64,000 nucleotides of DNA from Pagrus major (GCF_040436345.1 NC_133221.1:25249665-25313664), one strand, 5' to 3'. Positions 27,409 through 41,400 are shown, counted from the first letter of the stretch. Made by a program: numbers and translations. The notes: generated by a model not told the origin, from the letters alone.

Positions 27409-27751
27409 GACGATTTTAGGTGTCAGTGTTGTGCCTTGAAAAGAACAACAAATATGGCCACTGTAGGTTTATTGTCTGTCCTTGTATGATAAAAATGTCA
27501 CCTACCTCTACAAATGACACCAACAACTCTTACTTTTACCAACACATTACAGCAGGCTTAATACTGAAAAAACATCTGATTATGCCTTCAGTGTCACAGA
27601 GGAGGACCTTAACTAAATCTCTGTTAAACGTATAAATTAGACAATAAATTAAAGCTGGTGAAAGCCCTCAGATCGCGTCATACAAATTCAAAGAGGTACA
27701 TAAACTAGTCTGTATTAAAACAACGAAATGTCAAATATCAAAGCTAATTAT

Positions 27752-30473
27752 TCACAGTAACGGCAAGCTGCCAGGAGGTGCCAGAATAATCCCGAACACG
27801 TAGAAAAGTCCCATTAGAAGGTTGAGCTTGGCCGTCTTCTGGGGGATCTTGGCGTAGCACCTGCTACGGAACTGCTTCTCCAGGGGGAAGGCCATGGGCA
27901 GTGTGAGCAGAGGCAGCGCCATGCTGATGGTGTAACGGGTGGCGAGGATGCAGAAGAGCACATAGGGGACGAATAGCAGGAGGTTGTAGAGGACGTAAGA
28001 CAGAGTGGGGCCTACGAGGATGGCCAGGGTGACGATGCCCGCCTGCTTGTCAGAGTCCATGTCTCTAGTGTTGTTGCTGTGGAGGATGGCTTCTGTGTTG
28101 AGGGCCAGCGGGACGGCGTACACCAGCGGGAGCACCGACAGGTAGCCGACCTGCACCGCGTGGGCGAACATGACTGCCAGTGGGCCGAAGGTGATGAGGA
28201 TTACCACGTCTCCCAGGGCCACGTACTTGAGGCCGATGCCTGAAGGAAAGAGTAAACAGAAGATACATTTAACTTTTTCATTAGTGGTTGTTTACGCAGT
28301 GCAATTCAATCCTGAAAGTACAGTAAGTATAGCCTGTTTTCACTGTTTCATTCGATGGTTCCAAATGAGTGATGTACTGAATCTCAAAGGCAAACTCTGA
28401 ACAATCACTAATACAAGTACAAATATGAGTGAGAGCTATACTGATTACTATTAATATTAATTAACATTAATAGGTTTCTGACTGAGTGTGCTAATAATTA
28501 AAAGGAGTATCCCAGCAAGAAAGTATTGCATTCAAGTTTTGGGACAATAGAGTTCTAAAAAAACAATGGACCCAATCAATGCTGAAGCCACTTTGACATC
28601 CTGACATGCAGTCTTCAGTATGGGTCAAACTAAAAAAACACTGGATCCTACATTTCCCATAATGCAACAAATATCTTTTCATTCTGCCTGGTGAACACAA
28701 GGTTTTGCTCAGACAAGCCTGATTACATCATCAGGGTTATTTTCACAGAAGTTTCTCCAGAACCACAGAAGATAACTGAAGCGCTGTTTTCACGGGATGA
28801 GTAGAACTAACCATGACGTGAACATAGTGAACTAGCAGTGATGGTGGAGGTCTGCTATAATGATTTTTTTTTACTAGGGCTGGGCAATATATCCATGTTA
28901 TACCGCTATCATGATATGAGACGATATATCTTCTTTACATTTTTTTATTTTAAAAAGAAATCCTAACCTGGAGTTTATGCACACCTGAGGGTAAGAAAGG
29001 TTCAGATTTAGTGAGCAGTTAGGTTATTTCTACCTATTGCATTAAAACTCATACTTTCACAACCCTTGTAGAACGTGTATAACATGCTGTGCTTGTTGCA
29101 AACAAACTGTAAAAAGTGCCACCTACTGTATTATTTTCTTTTTATCATTATTATTATCATCATTTCCTTTTTAATGACTTTATTGGATAGGGGAGCTTCA
29201 AGTGTGACAGGAAACAGGAATGAGAGAGAGGGGAAATGACAAAGGGCCACAGATCGGACTCGAGCCCTGTGCCGCTGCAGCAAGGACACAGCCTCTGTCA
29301 GTGGGATGCACGCTCTACCAACTAAGCTCATGGGGCGGCCCGACCAATATTATTAGCTGATACTGGCCTATCAAAGCTATCAGTATCGGCTTATATGTTG
29401 TTCAATATGCATTCATATTAAAACTACTTTTTAGAGATTATGATGAAGAAAAAGATGCCTTGGATAATTCAAGTTTCCTGTTTCAGTGTTCTGATATTAT
29501 TTTAGACAAATTTGTTTCTTGTTCAACTGTGAAATATTCTGTTATTATCCTATCGTTCCAATACTTGCCTTTAACTTCTCAGTCATTCCTTACTGATGAT
29601 TTACCAAAAATGTATTTTGTCACCAAGCCCCGAATTAATCTGATAATATATTCTGGCAATATCGCCTAGCCCTACCTTTTCATTAATCTTTATCGGGATA
29701 ACATTAATTAGGTAAAAACACACCAACACAATTTTAGTCTGAATCACACAGTAATGCTGCAATAGAAATCATTAAAACAAGCTGCAGGATTCTCTCTGTT
29801 TTTTCATACTAAATTCTATATACTTCTCCATCCGTAGGGAGTGATGAATCAACACTTGAGACGCTTTCAGAAACGCACCTCACCTCATTTAGGAATGTAA
29901 CACATCAATGTCATACTGCCTTAAAAGGGCCAGTTCACCAAAATCCCAACACACTGTAGCTCAGTTGGTAGGGTCAGGAGCTGTTGCTGCTGACAGCATG
30001 TGTCAAATGTAAAAGTATTAACTCTTTCTTACTTACTATCTAGCCATGCAGATAGTTTGAGTTTTATGTGTGCAGGTTTTCAGAAACATTTGCCACAAAG
30101 ACTCGCTGCTGCAGAGTGTTTCACATGTAACATTTCAGTGCTTTGAGCAGCAAAAGTGAAAATCATCTCCGCTTTTTTCTAGCAGTGGACGAAACGCTTC
30201 ATTATCTCAAAACCATGACACGTAAATCCTTATTCAAATCACATTTGCCTTGCTGGATACCACACGTGGTAAGTGAGACACTTTCTCTTTTGTATAAACT
30301 GACCAATGAAAGATGTCCTTACCAGTGTTTGTTTTTTGTCCTTTGGTATAAACACATGACAGAGTGACCACAATGGTAAACATGAATGTGCTGTACCTAT
30401 TTTTACAACACCAACTTTTCTGGCACCTGGAGCCACTAGCATGCAGTGTTGCAGAGTGCATCATAAACCTAAC

Positions 30474-30516
<43 letters not shown>

Positions 30517-31110
30517 TGTGTGTATGGCGAAGTTGATATTTCACTCACCTCCAGTGTATAAAAACGAGCTGGAGAGTCCCCCGAAGTAAATAAGAGCTAG
30601 GTGCTCCAGTCTAAGTGTGGACAGGAAGTAGAGCAGAGTGGCACACAAGCACCCTAAAGAGTACAACAATGCTCCGAACATAACAACATCCTGCGGTGCC
30701 AAGATTTCATCCACAAGAGTCCTATCATCACTCTTCTTGTGGTCAATCCCTTTGGAGAAGTCATAGTAGGTGTTTACAAGGTTGCCTGCCCCGTGGACTA
30801 CAAGGACAGCCACCGCGCACACCATCAGGATGACCAAGTCCACAGAGCCATCCAGTTTGTATGCCAGTGCGCTGCCGAGGGCCACCGGCGTGAGCGAGGC
30901 GCTGAAGCTCCACGGTCTCAGCGCCAGCACGTAGGCCGCGCACTTGTGTCTCACATCTGAAGCAACGCGGGCCATCCTTGACGTGTGGTTAGTGCCAGGA
31001 GAGTGACTAACCAAGTTATTCAAACCAGTCTGCCATTGTTGGCCGTTGTGACCATTTGATCCAGCCAGCACAAATGTCTCTGCCCTGCTTTGTCTCTGCT
31101 CTTTGGCCAT
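27752..31110 (-). CDS. ubiad1: ubiad1 (UbiA prenyltransferase domain-containing 1), complete
   Basis: UBIAD1 is a polytopic ER/Golgi membrane prenyltransferase that makes menaquinone-4 (vitamin K2), has been linked to coenzyme Q10 synthesis, and influences sterol-regulated HMG-CoA reductase turnover. Coding exons are 30549-31110 (ATG at 31108-31110) and 27752-28239 (TGA at 27752-27754). The joint is GGA G|GC ATC, giving 349 residues against 338 in human. The first Asp-rich UbiA motif is visible in [20 protein letters not shown] and the second in [13 protein letters not shown]. Several hydrophobic membrane segments are clear, and it ends [14 protein letters not shown]. The Asn of the first motif, mutated in human Schnyder corneal dystrophy (N102S, from memory), is retained. 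The hydrophilic N-terminus, rich in Gln, Ser and Asn, differs from human. Confidence 0.96.
28875..29674. mobile_element. hAT-like element with nested insertions in the ubiad1 intron
   Basis: Left end TAGGGCTGGGCAATAT and right end, reverse-complemented, TAGGGCTAGGCGATATTGCC form terminal inverted repeats typical of fish hAT MITEs. Inside lie a tRNA-derived SINE on the minus strand (29150-29340) and a diverged relative of the 17230 element (from 29337). Flanking octamers match poorly, so the insertion is old or composite. Confidence 0.65.
29150..29340 (-). mobile_element. tRNA-derived SINE
   Basis: On the minus strand the head contains TTAGTTGGTAGAGCG, an A-box-like motif, and GGCTCGAGTCCGA, a B-box-like motif about 55 nt later. 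A body follows (TGTCATTTCCCCTCTCTCTC) and then CCAATAAAGTCATTAAAAAG before a simple A/T-rich tail. It is not a functional tRNA: there is no cloverleaf 3' half. Confidence 0.75.
30478..30512. repeat. (TG)n microsatellite beside the ubiad1 donor
   Basis: About 17 TG units, reading (CA)n in the ubiad1 transcript, starting roughly 35 nt into the intron after the donor at 30548. Confidence 0.95.
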
Positions 31111-31167
31111 TCCTCTGCGAGGGGTCTACAGTACCAGCAATGTTCCCAATTTCAGAGCCTGGTGTTC
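31111..31167 (-). other. ubiad1: ubiad1 5' UTR portion of the first coding exon
   Basis: The acceptor CTGCTGCAG ends at 31168 on the minus strand, so 57 nt of 5' UTR precede the start codon at 31110. This makes the start part of exon 2, behind a separate 5' exon. Confidence 0.6.
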
Positions 31168-32338
31168 CTGCAGCAGGAAAAGCAGGTCAGCAAAATTACA
31201 AGACAGTTGACAGTGCAAAACACAGCACAGCCTTGATACATGCTAGAAAATCCTATATAAAATAAGGCTGAGGTGCAAACTCCAATACTTTGAGGACTGA
31301 TAGAAATGTGCCTGTTGCATTTATAGGTAACAGTATTTGATCAACACAGATACTTTCAGGAGTTTGGCATATTTTGTTACATAAAACAGGGTTACGTCAT
31401 GTTTACATAATACTAAAGGTATTGAGGAAAGTATAGTGTTGGCATACAAAGGCTCAGTTATCACAGGTGATAACATTATGTTAAAAGGTGGAATACATAA
31501 GTACTGGCCAACTTGAATTCATGCTCCAGGTAAAGTGGGGCAGCATATCACCAGCGTAACTGCTTACTGCTGCTGACTGTATTCTGTGTATACATCCATG
31601 ACTGTAGCTGCTGTTTGCTTGCTAGCTCAGTTAGGCCTGCAGCATGCCAACTTCAAACAATATCTCTTCGACACAATACATAGAAATCTTTGACATAACG
31701 TCAAAACTTAACACGCTGTTTAATGTTTCAAACTAAAACTCTTACATTTTACACCTTTACGATTTTTAAAGATACTCTGCCCTACTTGGGAATTAATAAT
31801 TGCCTTCCTTATAGATATCCACAGTTCAGTCTTACATTTTCATATAGTCCACTTGATTCTTCTCTTCTTTATTTAATCCAGACAGTTTAAGACTATTCCC
31901 AGATTTGCAGACTCTAAGTTCTTTCACAAAGTAAACTAAGTGTGATTATTAACTGCATGCTGCCTGTTGTTGCTGCAGCAGATGAAAGCAGGACCTCTGT
32001 CACACAGGTAACGGTCAAGCAGCGGCAGAGCCTTATCGTCACAGTAACGGTGCCGGCAGCCACTTTGGATAAAAGTTAAGTGGGCGGTTTCGAAACTGAA
32101 CCAACACTGGACAGCACTTTAGTTTGTCAATACACGTGGCATTTCGTAAGATAAAAAAAACACTCAAATACTGGAGAAACTACTTTCGGGGGAGAGCAAC
32201 ACACTCGCCACCCGGTTAAGGGCACCTCAACCGGGAGGGGCAGACAGCTTCAAGCTAACTACTGAGATTATGGGATTAAAGCTAACTGGCTAGCCACCGA
32301 GCTAACAGGGACAGAGGGGAGCTCTTACCTGTTACGTC

Positions 32339-32530
32339 TTCACCATCCGACACAAACTGGGCTTCTCTCCGCTTAAAAACATAGTTCTGCGCCCGCTGAG
32401 CCTTTTACGGTGAGAGGCTGTTGGGTAGCTTACGTGTCAACTTCGAGGGTACTTGACTGGTTGGCTACTGTAAACCCTGCTGCACCTGACTGGCGCCATT
32501 TCCTCCTCCGAAGTGCAACAGCGCTCAAAA
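32339..32530 (-). promoter_or_regulatory. ubiad1: ubiad1 non-coding exon 1 and promoter region
   Basis: A strong minus-strand donor, ACAG|GTAAGAG, ends an exon at 32339. Splicing to the acceptor at 31168 gives the 5' UTR. The region 32,340-32,530 has more CpG than its surroundings and no TATA box. The upstream boundary is approximate. Confidence 0.5.
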
Positions 32531-32589
32531 GTCGAAGAAACCGCATGTGGTACAATGGTTCCGACTACCGATTTAGTCCTACAAATATG

Positions 32590-32690
32590 AAGAGTGCTAT
32601 ATAAATAAAATGTTTTGCTATTATTATTATGATTATGATTATTATTATTATTATTAGTAGTAGTAGTATAATTAGTATAATTATTGTTGT
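32590..32690. repeat. Repeat tail with (TTA)n
   Basis: GTGCTATATAAATAAAATG followed by TTA/GTA/ATT-rich simple sequence, resembling the 3' tail of common fish SINE-like repeats. A low-complexity Asn/Thr-rich frame across it is spurious. Confidence 0.55.
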
Positions 32691-32699
32691 TATTATGTA

Positions 32700-34400
32700 T
32701 TATTATTTCAGGCACAATATGAAAAATGGACTAACAAAAAAATTACACAATTTACACTGAACCGAAATTAATTAGAATAGTTTCTTGGCAGATTACAGAT
32801 AACAATGGCTTTCTGTAATTCGTGCATTATATTTTTAATACGGTTATGGTCAAGGTTAGGGGTTAGAATTACATTATTCTTTTTAAATAATTAATTCTGG
32901 CAATGATAAAAATGGTTTTTAGTCACAACAGATCACAGTTCATATTTTTATAGTTAAATAGGTCCATAAAGGGCCATTTGTACGGAAGCCAAGAACCGCC
33001 ATAACTGCAGTTAATTATTTAGTTAATTTACTGAGATAACAGGTGGCTGAGATATCAGCTTTAACCATCAGAGTGAACCATGCCATGACATTCACACAGA
33101 GGCCCACCATCAGGAGAGGCAAACCAGGCAAATGATTGTGACCCCCAAAAAAGAAATTTAGGAAAAAGGATGTATGATGGCCACTAATATTTGCACATTT
33201 TCCAATGACAACATGTCCCATAATGGCACTATGCTGCACATCACTGCTGCCTCAAAATAAAGATTTTTAGAGAATTTTTATGGTTAATTATTTTCAGGGA
33301 TATGCTTACATACAGCGCTCAACTTAAAGGAAAAAGGAGCCAAACTCTGCAGAAAAAAGCCACCTCAGTGTTGGTGGACTGAGGGCAGACTGGAGGCTAC
33401 AGTGACTCACTATTGCCTCTTGAGGTACAAAGTGGTATTACGAGACAGGACAATACTTGAGCTAGCTGGTTAGCCTGCTAACTTTTATTAAATATCTCTG
33501 CAACACAATACTAGATGTATTAGGCACAACATCAAAGCTGTTATTTCTTCAGATTCTCTTGAGAATTTTAGTTATTTTAAAAAATTAAAATTCGTACATA
33601 TTGTTACTTTGAAAAGACGAGTTCTATCCAATCTCTGGAAACAACCTTGTGTTTTGCCATTAAGTGATTTTATGGGCTAATCTGACATGAATGTCTGAAT
33701 GGGGTGTACTGCTTCCCAGCAATTGTTTCCAACCACCAAAACTCTCTATTAGGACAAGAAAAAAGAAATTGACTGCCAAAGGAAAAAAAGATCTAGATTC
33801 TATTCAGAGCTGATAGATCGGCCCATTCCCTGGCTGTGAGTGGGATGAAAAGTAGACCTGCAGTTTCTTTCTTGTCTTTAATAAATGGAAAGTGGCAAAA
33901 GCTGCTGATGAACAGATGGACGTGCAACTGCAACATTCCTGCGTGCAAAACACCTGTTAATTCTTTCCGATAAGGCAAACAGGTCCCTTTCACAGCAAAC
34001 ATTTTGACATGTCACAGGTAGGAAAAGCACAGGTGTTAATAAATTCATGATTAAACATGACTGTTCCATTAACGTTCCCCATAAATCAAGCCAATCACTC
34101 AGCATACACGATACCAGGATCGTGGAAGTTACAATTACACTGAACTATTACACCTGTGCTTTTCCTACTTTTAATTGCCAAGAATGTCAGTTGCAACCAA
34201 ATACACTTTACCATATGGGCCATGACTATTCCTGCAGAAGACAGTGGCATGCAAAGGGCGTGAGGTGTCTTGGAGGCAAAATAGGGCCTCACGATATGGT
34301 AAAATCACATTGTGATTATCTTTGACAGATCATGCGATGCCAAATTTAATCATGAATACTGGGAATTATCATTCTTGCATCACAATCTTCATTTTCACAG
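32700..34400. other. Intergenic region between divergent ubiad1 and mmp23
   Basis: AT-rich, with no domain-bearing frame and no repeat I recognise before the MITE at 34411. It probably holds regulatory sequence for one or both genes, but nothing specific can be pointed to. Confidence 0.7.
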
Positions 34401-34410
34401 AAAAAAACTA

Positions 34411-34913
34411 TTAAAGGAAACCTATTATGCTTTTTTGTTATTTTCCCCTTGTGTTATATATGTTCTTGTGCATGTAAAATATCTTGATAGTTAAAAAGCC
34501 CAAAGTCCACACCAACAGGAGTTCCTCTCTCCCACACTGCTCCTGAAGTACCTGAAACGCCTCGTCAGTGGTCCCGCCTTTAATTCCGTGACTTTGTGAG
34601 ATCATACTATGTCACCATGTCACATATTTGCAGAATTTATGGATATATTCACGTTGGAATTCAACCTAACTGTAAGCTTAAAAAAAAAAAACGGCAAAGC
34701 CATCTGAGACAGGGTGCTGGGTCAGGTGTGTGTGAGCTGACCAATCAGAGCAGACTGTATTTGTGGGGGGGCTTAAAGAGACAGGAGCTAAAACAGAGCA
34801 TCTCAGGCAGAGGGGGAATACAGAGCAGGTAATTATGAGAACACTGATGCTTTTTTGATAGTTAAAGCATGTAAACCTAATCTAGCAGTAACAGCATAAT
34901 ATGTCTCCTTTAA
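34411..34913. mobile_element. TTAA-flanked MITE, about 500 bp
   Basis: Left end TTAAAGGAAACCTATTATGC and the reverse complement of the right end TTAAAGGAGACATATTATGC are near-identical inverted repeats beginning at TTAA, the target preference of piggyBac-type transposons. No transposase frame. A degraded copy is at 13523-13855. Confidence 0.75.
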
Positions 34914-35099
34914 CGGAAGACCTGCAGTGTTTTACAAGATGGGCCTCAGAGCAATATGTCACCTCCAGGATGATGGCCTGTTTTGTCTGTGCATGCCACA
35001 AGCGGGATAAAGTGAAGACTAAACTACTTTTCTCCCCAGCAGTATTACATAAACCTCAGAAAGTCATGTTCAAAATAAGCCATCTGATTCCGCTTTAAG

Positions 35100-35420
35100 T
35101 GAGCCCTGGCGGCTGCAACAAGTGGTTTGACGGACAGAGCGCGTTTGGTTTTCATTAGATTGTCTCGACACTGACCCCCTGCCCCATCTACAGTAATATG
35201 AAACCAGCCCTCTGGCAGGCGCACTGTGCGGAAGAGAGCCGAGCGGAGCTGATGCAGTCTGCACTGCTTCCACTACCCGGTCCGCAGGCTGGACTGCGCT
35301 GCTGCCGCACACAGCACCAGAAGCTACTGTAACACATCACCGAAACGTGCAATGGCCAAGAAGTTGTGTTGACACGAGCACAGACGGTGAATCTATGTAG
35401 TCTTCTCTGAGGGATTATCT
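35100..35420 (+). promoter_or_regulatory. mmp23 promoter and 5' UTR region
   Basis: GC-richer than its surroundings (for example CTGCGCTGCTGCCGCACACAG near 35,290-35,310) and directly upstream of the first mmp23 exon. No TATA box at a convincing distance. Transcription start not determinable. Confidence 0.5.
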
Positions 35421-35456
35421 ATGTTTTTTTTGTCCTGGAGGTGTGATATCGCAGCC

Positions 35457-38400
35457 ATGATGTGCTATCAGACTCCCAGAAGTTTACGCAGAGGCGACTG
35501 CGGCTTCGCTCCTCTGCTGGCTGCTGCTCTGCTCAGTCTGCTGTTCGCAGGGATGCAACAAACCACAGCGTTTCCCTCCTGGAGGTTAGAGGTATGCTGT
35601 GACCACTTTATGACATGTAGCAGCTGTCTTTGCAGCTCGAGTCATTATTAAGTTTTAGAAGTTATTTATAGTTTCCTTTATCGTGAAAAAAAAAACATCA
35701 CACCAAACTCCATTTAAAATTCTGTGACTTAAAGTTTAACCTACGTGTCTGTGAAGCTGCATACTAGGATTGGTATGGCTTGACATTTCTTTTAATCATT
35801 CAAAGCCACTTTTCAATTCGGCATGTACAGTATTGTATTACACGCGGCAGCACTCATTTCAAACAGTAACTCATTTTTGTAGGTAAATGGCTCAATTCAT
35901 AAACTACCGTCCTCCAAGTTTAAATTATATTGAAATAAAGTGATACTTGGTGGGTCTTTTGTACCCCGAATTCACCACAAGAACATAAAGATTAAAAACC
36001 TGCCTCACCTTGTGTTATTAAAGCTATGTACATTTCACAATCATTAAAATAAAATGTAGTTATGATGTTTTTTTAATGAAGTATGGTCTTCAGGACAATC
36101 ACAGGTAAGAACAAGAGTAAACTTAGTCAGTATTTTTTTTTTTTACAGGAGTCTATCATTCACATAATTTTCTTTCACTGTTATTATACAGAAGTTGCCA
36201 GCTTTTAAAGACTTTTAATAAGTGAGCCACTGTCCATGCAATTTAAATCATTTCTTAGAACGTATCATTAGTTGGACATCAGCTTCTGAAATCACTCAGT
36301 TATAGCTCACCCATGGCAATATGCATCAGACTCAATCAATGTTCGGTCAAGGTGATGAAGTTAGAGGAGTACCATAATTAGGTCAGGCTTTGGACTGGAT
36401 CCCTGTACAGTAATATCTTGCCTGAATTGGATAAATATGTTACTCCATCATTGCCACCCACCCACTGTGATACAGAGCCTGAGGGATAACTTTATGTAAT
36501 TTCCTCTGCCACACGCTTTCATTATGTGTCCATCAAGAAGACCGCTGCCTGGGATTACATAACTGCCTTAGATAAGCTCCTTGTAGGCTATACCACAATA
36601 CATTACAGCATCAGTGAAAGACATATTAGAGAGTAAATGTATCAGTAAGTTAATGGAGTGAGGTCAAAATGCAGTCAAAGATCATTGTCAATGTGCTTTT
36701 TAGTATTTACTGATAATAATGGGTGAGTAGAAGTTCAATTCACAGTGTGTATGTTTTAAATTATAGAAAATTGTTGAATCTTTCTGAGGCTCACGGTAAA
36801 AATCATAATCCCTGTTTAAACTGTCTCTGAGACTGAGCATAAACTCTTCCAGACTCTCCCATGCAGGGTCTTCGGAGACTTGTCTTCAAATGTTTTGCCC
36901 GCCGAGTCAGCGCTCACCACTGGCTTCAAGGTTTAGTCTAGCAGGCTTGTTTCAGCCCTCGTGGTTTACGGTTCATCTTTTATCCGTGCCAAAGTGTGAG
37001 ATTGGATTTGCAGTGAATATAACAAGAGACGACACGGAAAGAACTGTGCTGGCCGTACTACGTTAAACACCTCATAAATCACTGAGCACAAGACTCCAGT
37101 GTGTTTGCTGCTGAGGTCAAGCAAGCAACTGTTGTATAAAACAATGACCAGTGCACATAGTGTGATGCAGAAGCTTTATATTTAACATCAGAGGAAGAGA
37201 TGTCATCAAGTTCATTCAGTGTGAGACAGTCTGCCAGACTGCCTGCCCCAGTCTCACTATTTTGGTACGGAAATGAAGGAAGTACCGGATCTATTTGTCT
37301 TGACTGGGCGAAGCAGAAACAGGAACCAGAGGATAGGGTGTAGAATACAAAGTGAAGGGTGTGGCTTTGATATGTGCTCTCCATCTTCAGTTCCAGAAGT
37401 TACAGTTCAGATCCATAGGTCCAACGGCTACAGTGAAGCCAGATTTTTCTTGGAAAGGCTGTTTTTGAATGATTTTTTTGTTTTCTGATGATCAAATTCA
37501 CAAGAAAAAAGTAGCTCAAACTGGCATAACAGTGCACTCATTCTGTGATTCTCTCCTTGAAGGAACTCAGGCTGTTAAATTCACTTGTTAAGTCAAAAAG
37601 AGTTGAAAGCAAAAGCTTGAAAAAAGACATTCTGCCTTTTCCGCCATCCCCACACACCTGGCTGTGGAGGTTTGATAGCTGCGTAAACTGGCAGTGCTTG
37701 TCCGATTGTCTGTTTCGGAAAGTTACAAAGCTTAACAGACGCAGCCCCCACAGTTCCGCTGTTCAAGAAAAAGGTGGAGGAAGTCTCAGATGCTGTTGGA
37801 TGACCAGACAGGCACTTTAGCCTTCTCTTGGCTGCATCCTGCTGCTTCCTCTATCTCTCTCTGAGGACTCTGTCCTTTGTGTGTCTTTGTAGTCTCGACA
37901 CAATGAATCCCACAAATGGAGAGCACGCACATGTTTGGACAGTCTCTCCTAGACGGTATTCAGGATGGTTGGACAAAGTTGTGAGAGCAATTTTAAAAAG
38001 AGAACTTGAGAGAGAAGTTTGAACTTTGATGTCAGACACTGTCTCACCTCCACACACCTGGTCGATCTCTGCGTGAGAGTGAGCGTGTTTGTTAGATCCT
38101 CTTCTTTGGAAGAACTTAAAGGTCCCATATCATGCTTGTTTTCAGCTTCACACTTTGATTTTGGGTGTCTTCTTGAAAATGTTGACATGCTTCAATGTTC
38201 AAAACAATATTGTTCTCTCACTGTTGTTGCAGAACCCTCTATTCACCCTCAGCTGCCTGGCCAACAGCTGAGCAGAAGGGTTCGATGAGCTGAGCGGACC
38301 AGTTTACCTCCCGTTTATCTGCACAACAATTGCAATAAAATGAATAATAATAATAATAAAATATAAAGAATAAAATATCAAAACAAGCAATGAAAACAAG

Positions 38401-41400
38401 GATAAAGATAAAATAGAATATTGCACGTAAATGTTGATTAAATGTTTTGTTAAACAACAAATAAAATAAGTAGAAAACATTAAAACCATAAAATTGTTAG
38501 ACACCACATAAGAGCCATTTTTAGTTTACCTTGGGATTGTGATGATTGTTTCAGCAATTAGTTAAACTCTCAGCTGTTGCCAGGGAGACAGAGTTACTGC
38601 TTGTGAAAAACTTTGCACTTTGATCGCAAAATATACTTTAATGATCTTTTTTTCTTTGACAAGTGATCATGGCGTAAGCATGGAGGCCACCGTCCTCTGC
38701 AGGCCTCCACGGCGTCCTTTGATTCCTGATAATGGACCCGTCGTCAGGCATTATGCCTTACTTGTCAGTCCCCCCTCACATAGTTAAGGGTAAAGGAAGT
38801 ATTGTGGCACATTGTAAAGAAATCAAGGGTTCATGGACAGCTGTATGTGTCTTCAGCAGTTTTTCCCCTTCAGTGTACGCCTCCTTAATTCCTCCTTAAA
38901 TGTATCAGTTAAGACACGATGCCTTCCTGCTCTCAGGCACAAAATGGGCTCCCTGGATCAGAATTATGGCCCAAGTACCTTCAAGTATTGGAAATTGGAT
39001 TTATGACTTAAAATCATCTCCATAAAGAGTTATAGATTTTATCAAGTGGTCCGATCACTGTTACGTAACATCGCAGCTGAGGCAAACCACAATTTAACTT
39101 CAGTCACAGGATATTTATGAAAGCACTGAAATGCAAAGCACCCATAGACACAGAGAGCTGTGAAAATAGACTAGCATCCAGGTGTGATCACTTGGAGTCA
39201 ACAGACATCAGACACAACCTGTCTGTGAAAAGGATCATACTGTATGTTTGGAAAGCACTTTTACTGCTGACCACAATGACCTTGCAATCAAATCTAATCC
39301 TCAATGTTCGGTCCCTAACTTTCATTCAATGCGAGGTGATTAATTAAAGGTTTTTCTTTGTCCAAGGAAGAAGCTTACACCACTGTGTTGCTCATCGGGA
39401 TCCGCAAAGAGGCCCGCTCGCAAGTGCTGCACCTCTCCAGGAACAAGCGCTACACCCTCACCCCGGAGCAGCTCAAATGGGACAAGTTCAAGCTGACATA
39501 CAAGTATTCATCTGCAATTCTTCCTCTGGTCAACACAACAGCACAGTACAGTTGTAGAAAATGGGAAAAGGAAAACACATCCTTGGAGAAAACTCCAGAG
39601 AGTTAGACTAATGTTGGTTTTGGCAGAAAAACACAAGGACAGATATTTTTCAGTTGAAGCGGGCCAAGTTGAAGTTCCTGAAATCAGACTGCTGTCGGTG
39701 TGGGTTAGTTGTACCTTAGTGGAATCATTTAACTCAAATGGAAGAACTATTCAATATCTTCTCCTCTCACGTCAGTCAAGACGTCCATTGAGGACCAACA
39801 TGCATCATCTGACAGTGATCACCTTGCAGAACTCTCTGCTTGCATTTGTGAAAAGGGAAAATAAAGAAGCATATGGTGGAATTTCGCACCCACACTGCAG
39901 TCGCTTGGCCGCAGCACATTTGGATTGTGTTGTGTTAACTGTTTGGAGAAGATCCAGTGAGACTTTGTTCTTTCTGGAGCTGTATGACAAAAGAGCCCAT
40001 AAAGTTTAAGGAGATTGGGTTGAACCAAAGTGGTTCCATCATCTTAAAGGAAAAGTTCCCCCAAAAATAAAAATTCTGTCATTATCTAGTCCTGCTCATG
40101 CTGATGGAAAGTCAGGTGAAGTTTTGTAGTCCACAGAACATTTCTTGAGCTTCAAAACAACACAGCTTTGCAGCATTGGCCCAAACAACTGTAGTAGATG
40201 GTGACCTGTTTTAAAACATAAAAAAAACAGCATAAAAGAAAACATAAAATGGCTCCACAGAGCTTGTTTGGCCTAAGCCAAGTCTCCAGAAGCCCTGAGA
40301 TTCAAAATTGAATTGAGAAGATGTTATTTATACCCTTTTTAAGCCAAAATCCTCACCGTAAAAGCCTTAGCACGCACCGCATCTGAAGTGGGTGCACAAG
40401 CTCGACCGCACATTGAGGGTGTAAATAACATCTTTTCAAATCAGTTTGGGATCTGGGGGCTTCTGGATACTTCGATTACACTGGACGGGCTGTATGGAAC
40501 CATTTAATGGGTGTTTTGGTCGTTTTTGTGGGGATTTTTGTTGAAACGTAAAAAAACAAACATAAACAAACAAACATTTTGGCTGTTTTTTAACGTTTCA
40601 AAACAATCCCCATGTTTGCTGCAACGCGTTTTTTGCGGTGGACTACAAAACTTCACCCGGCTGTCCATCAGCATGACGGTGATTAATAATGACTGAATTT
40701 TCTTTTTTGGACGAACCTATCCTTTAAGTGTACTGGAGACAAAAAACAGAAAAAGATCCAAATTTCAGTCATTCCTGCATTAGTAAAATTAAATCTTCAT
40801 CTCTTTCATATTGACATAGGGTGTTACCAGCGGATCAATATCTGGTTCTTATTAAAAGCACTAATATCAGTCTAACCCTCACTGAGATATAAGAGAATAT
40901 CAGGTCTCAGTAATGGAGCTGTACTTGAAGTGCTTGTGGGAATTGTGGTCTGTCTGAACAGTAGCCATTGTGTTTTGGCAGATTGCTCGTCTGTAGTGGA
41001 ATGTGTGTAGAGACCAGTATTAACTACATAATGCTGTTGTTTCTGAACAGGTTGCTCTCCTTCCCTACTAACTTGATAAATGCCAGCGACACGCGTCGAG
41101 GCTTTGCCAAGGCCTTTGGCATGTGGAGCGACGTCTCGCCGTTCAGCTTCAGAGAGGTGCCAGCTGACCAAGAAGCAGACATTAAGATCGGTGGGTACTC
41201 TGCATGTGGCTGTATCAGTCCCCGACAGATGTTCCTTGGCCCCGGGCTCCAGACTTCTCCTCTGTCGTTACTGTATTTCTCTCCGTGCTGTCATCGCAGA
41301 AATGTCTTCCCCTCCAATCTCATTAAATCACACTACCGCGGCTATATTACCAAGCTTATATTCGGCATGATTCATAATTCTAAATGAAAAAAGTAAATGC

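Noticed and set aside
29951..29980. tRNA-like string TAGCTCAGTTGGTAG near a possible A box
   Set aside because: No matching B box or cloverleaf follows at the right distance; at most a SINE scrap or chance match.
32437..32715. Asn/Thr/His-rich frame
   Set aside because: Translation of (TTA)n/(ATT)n simple repeat at a SINE-like tail.
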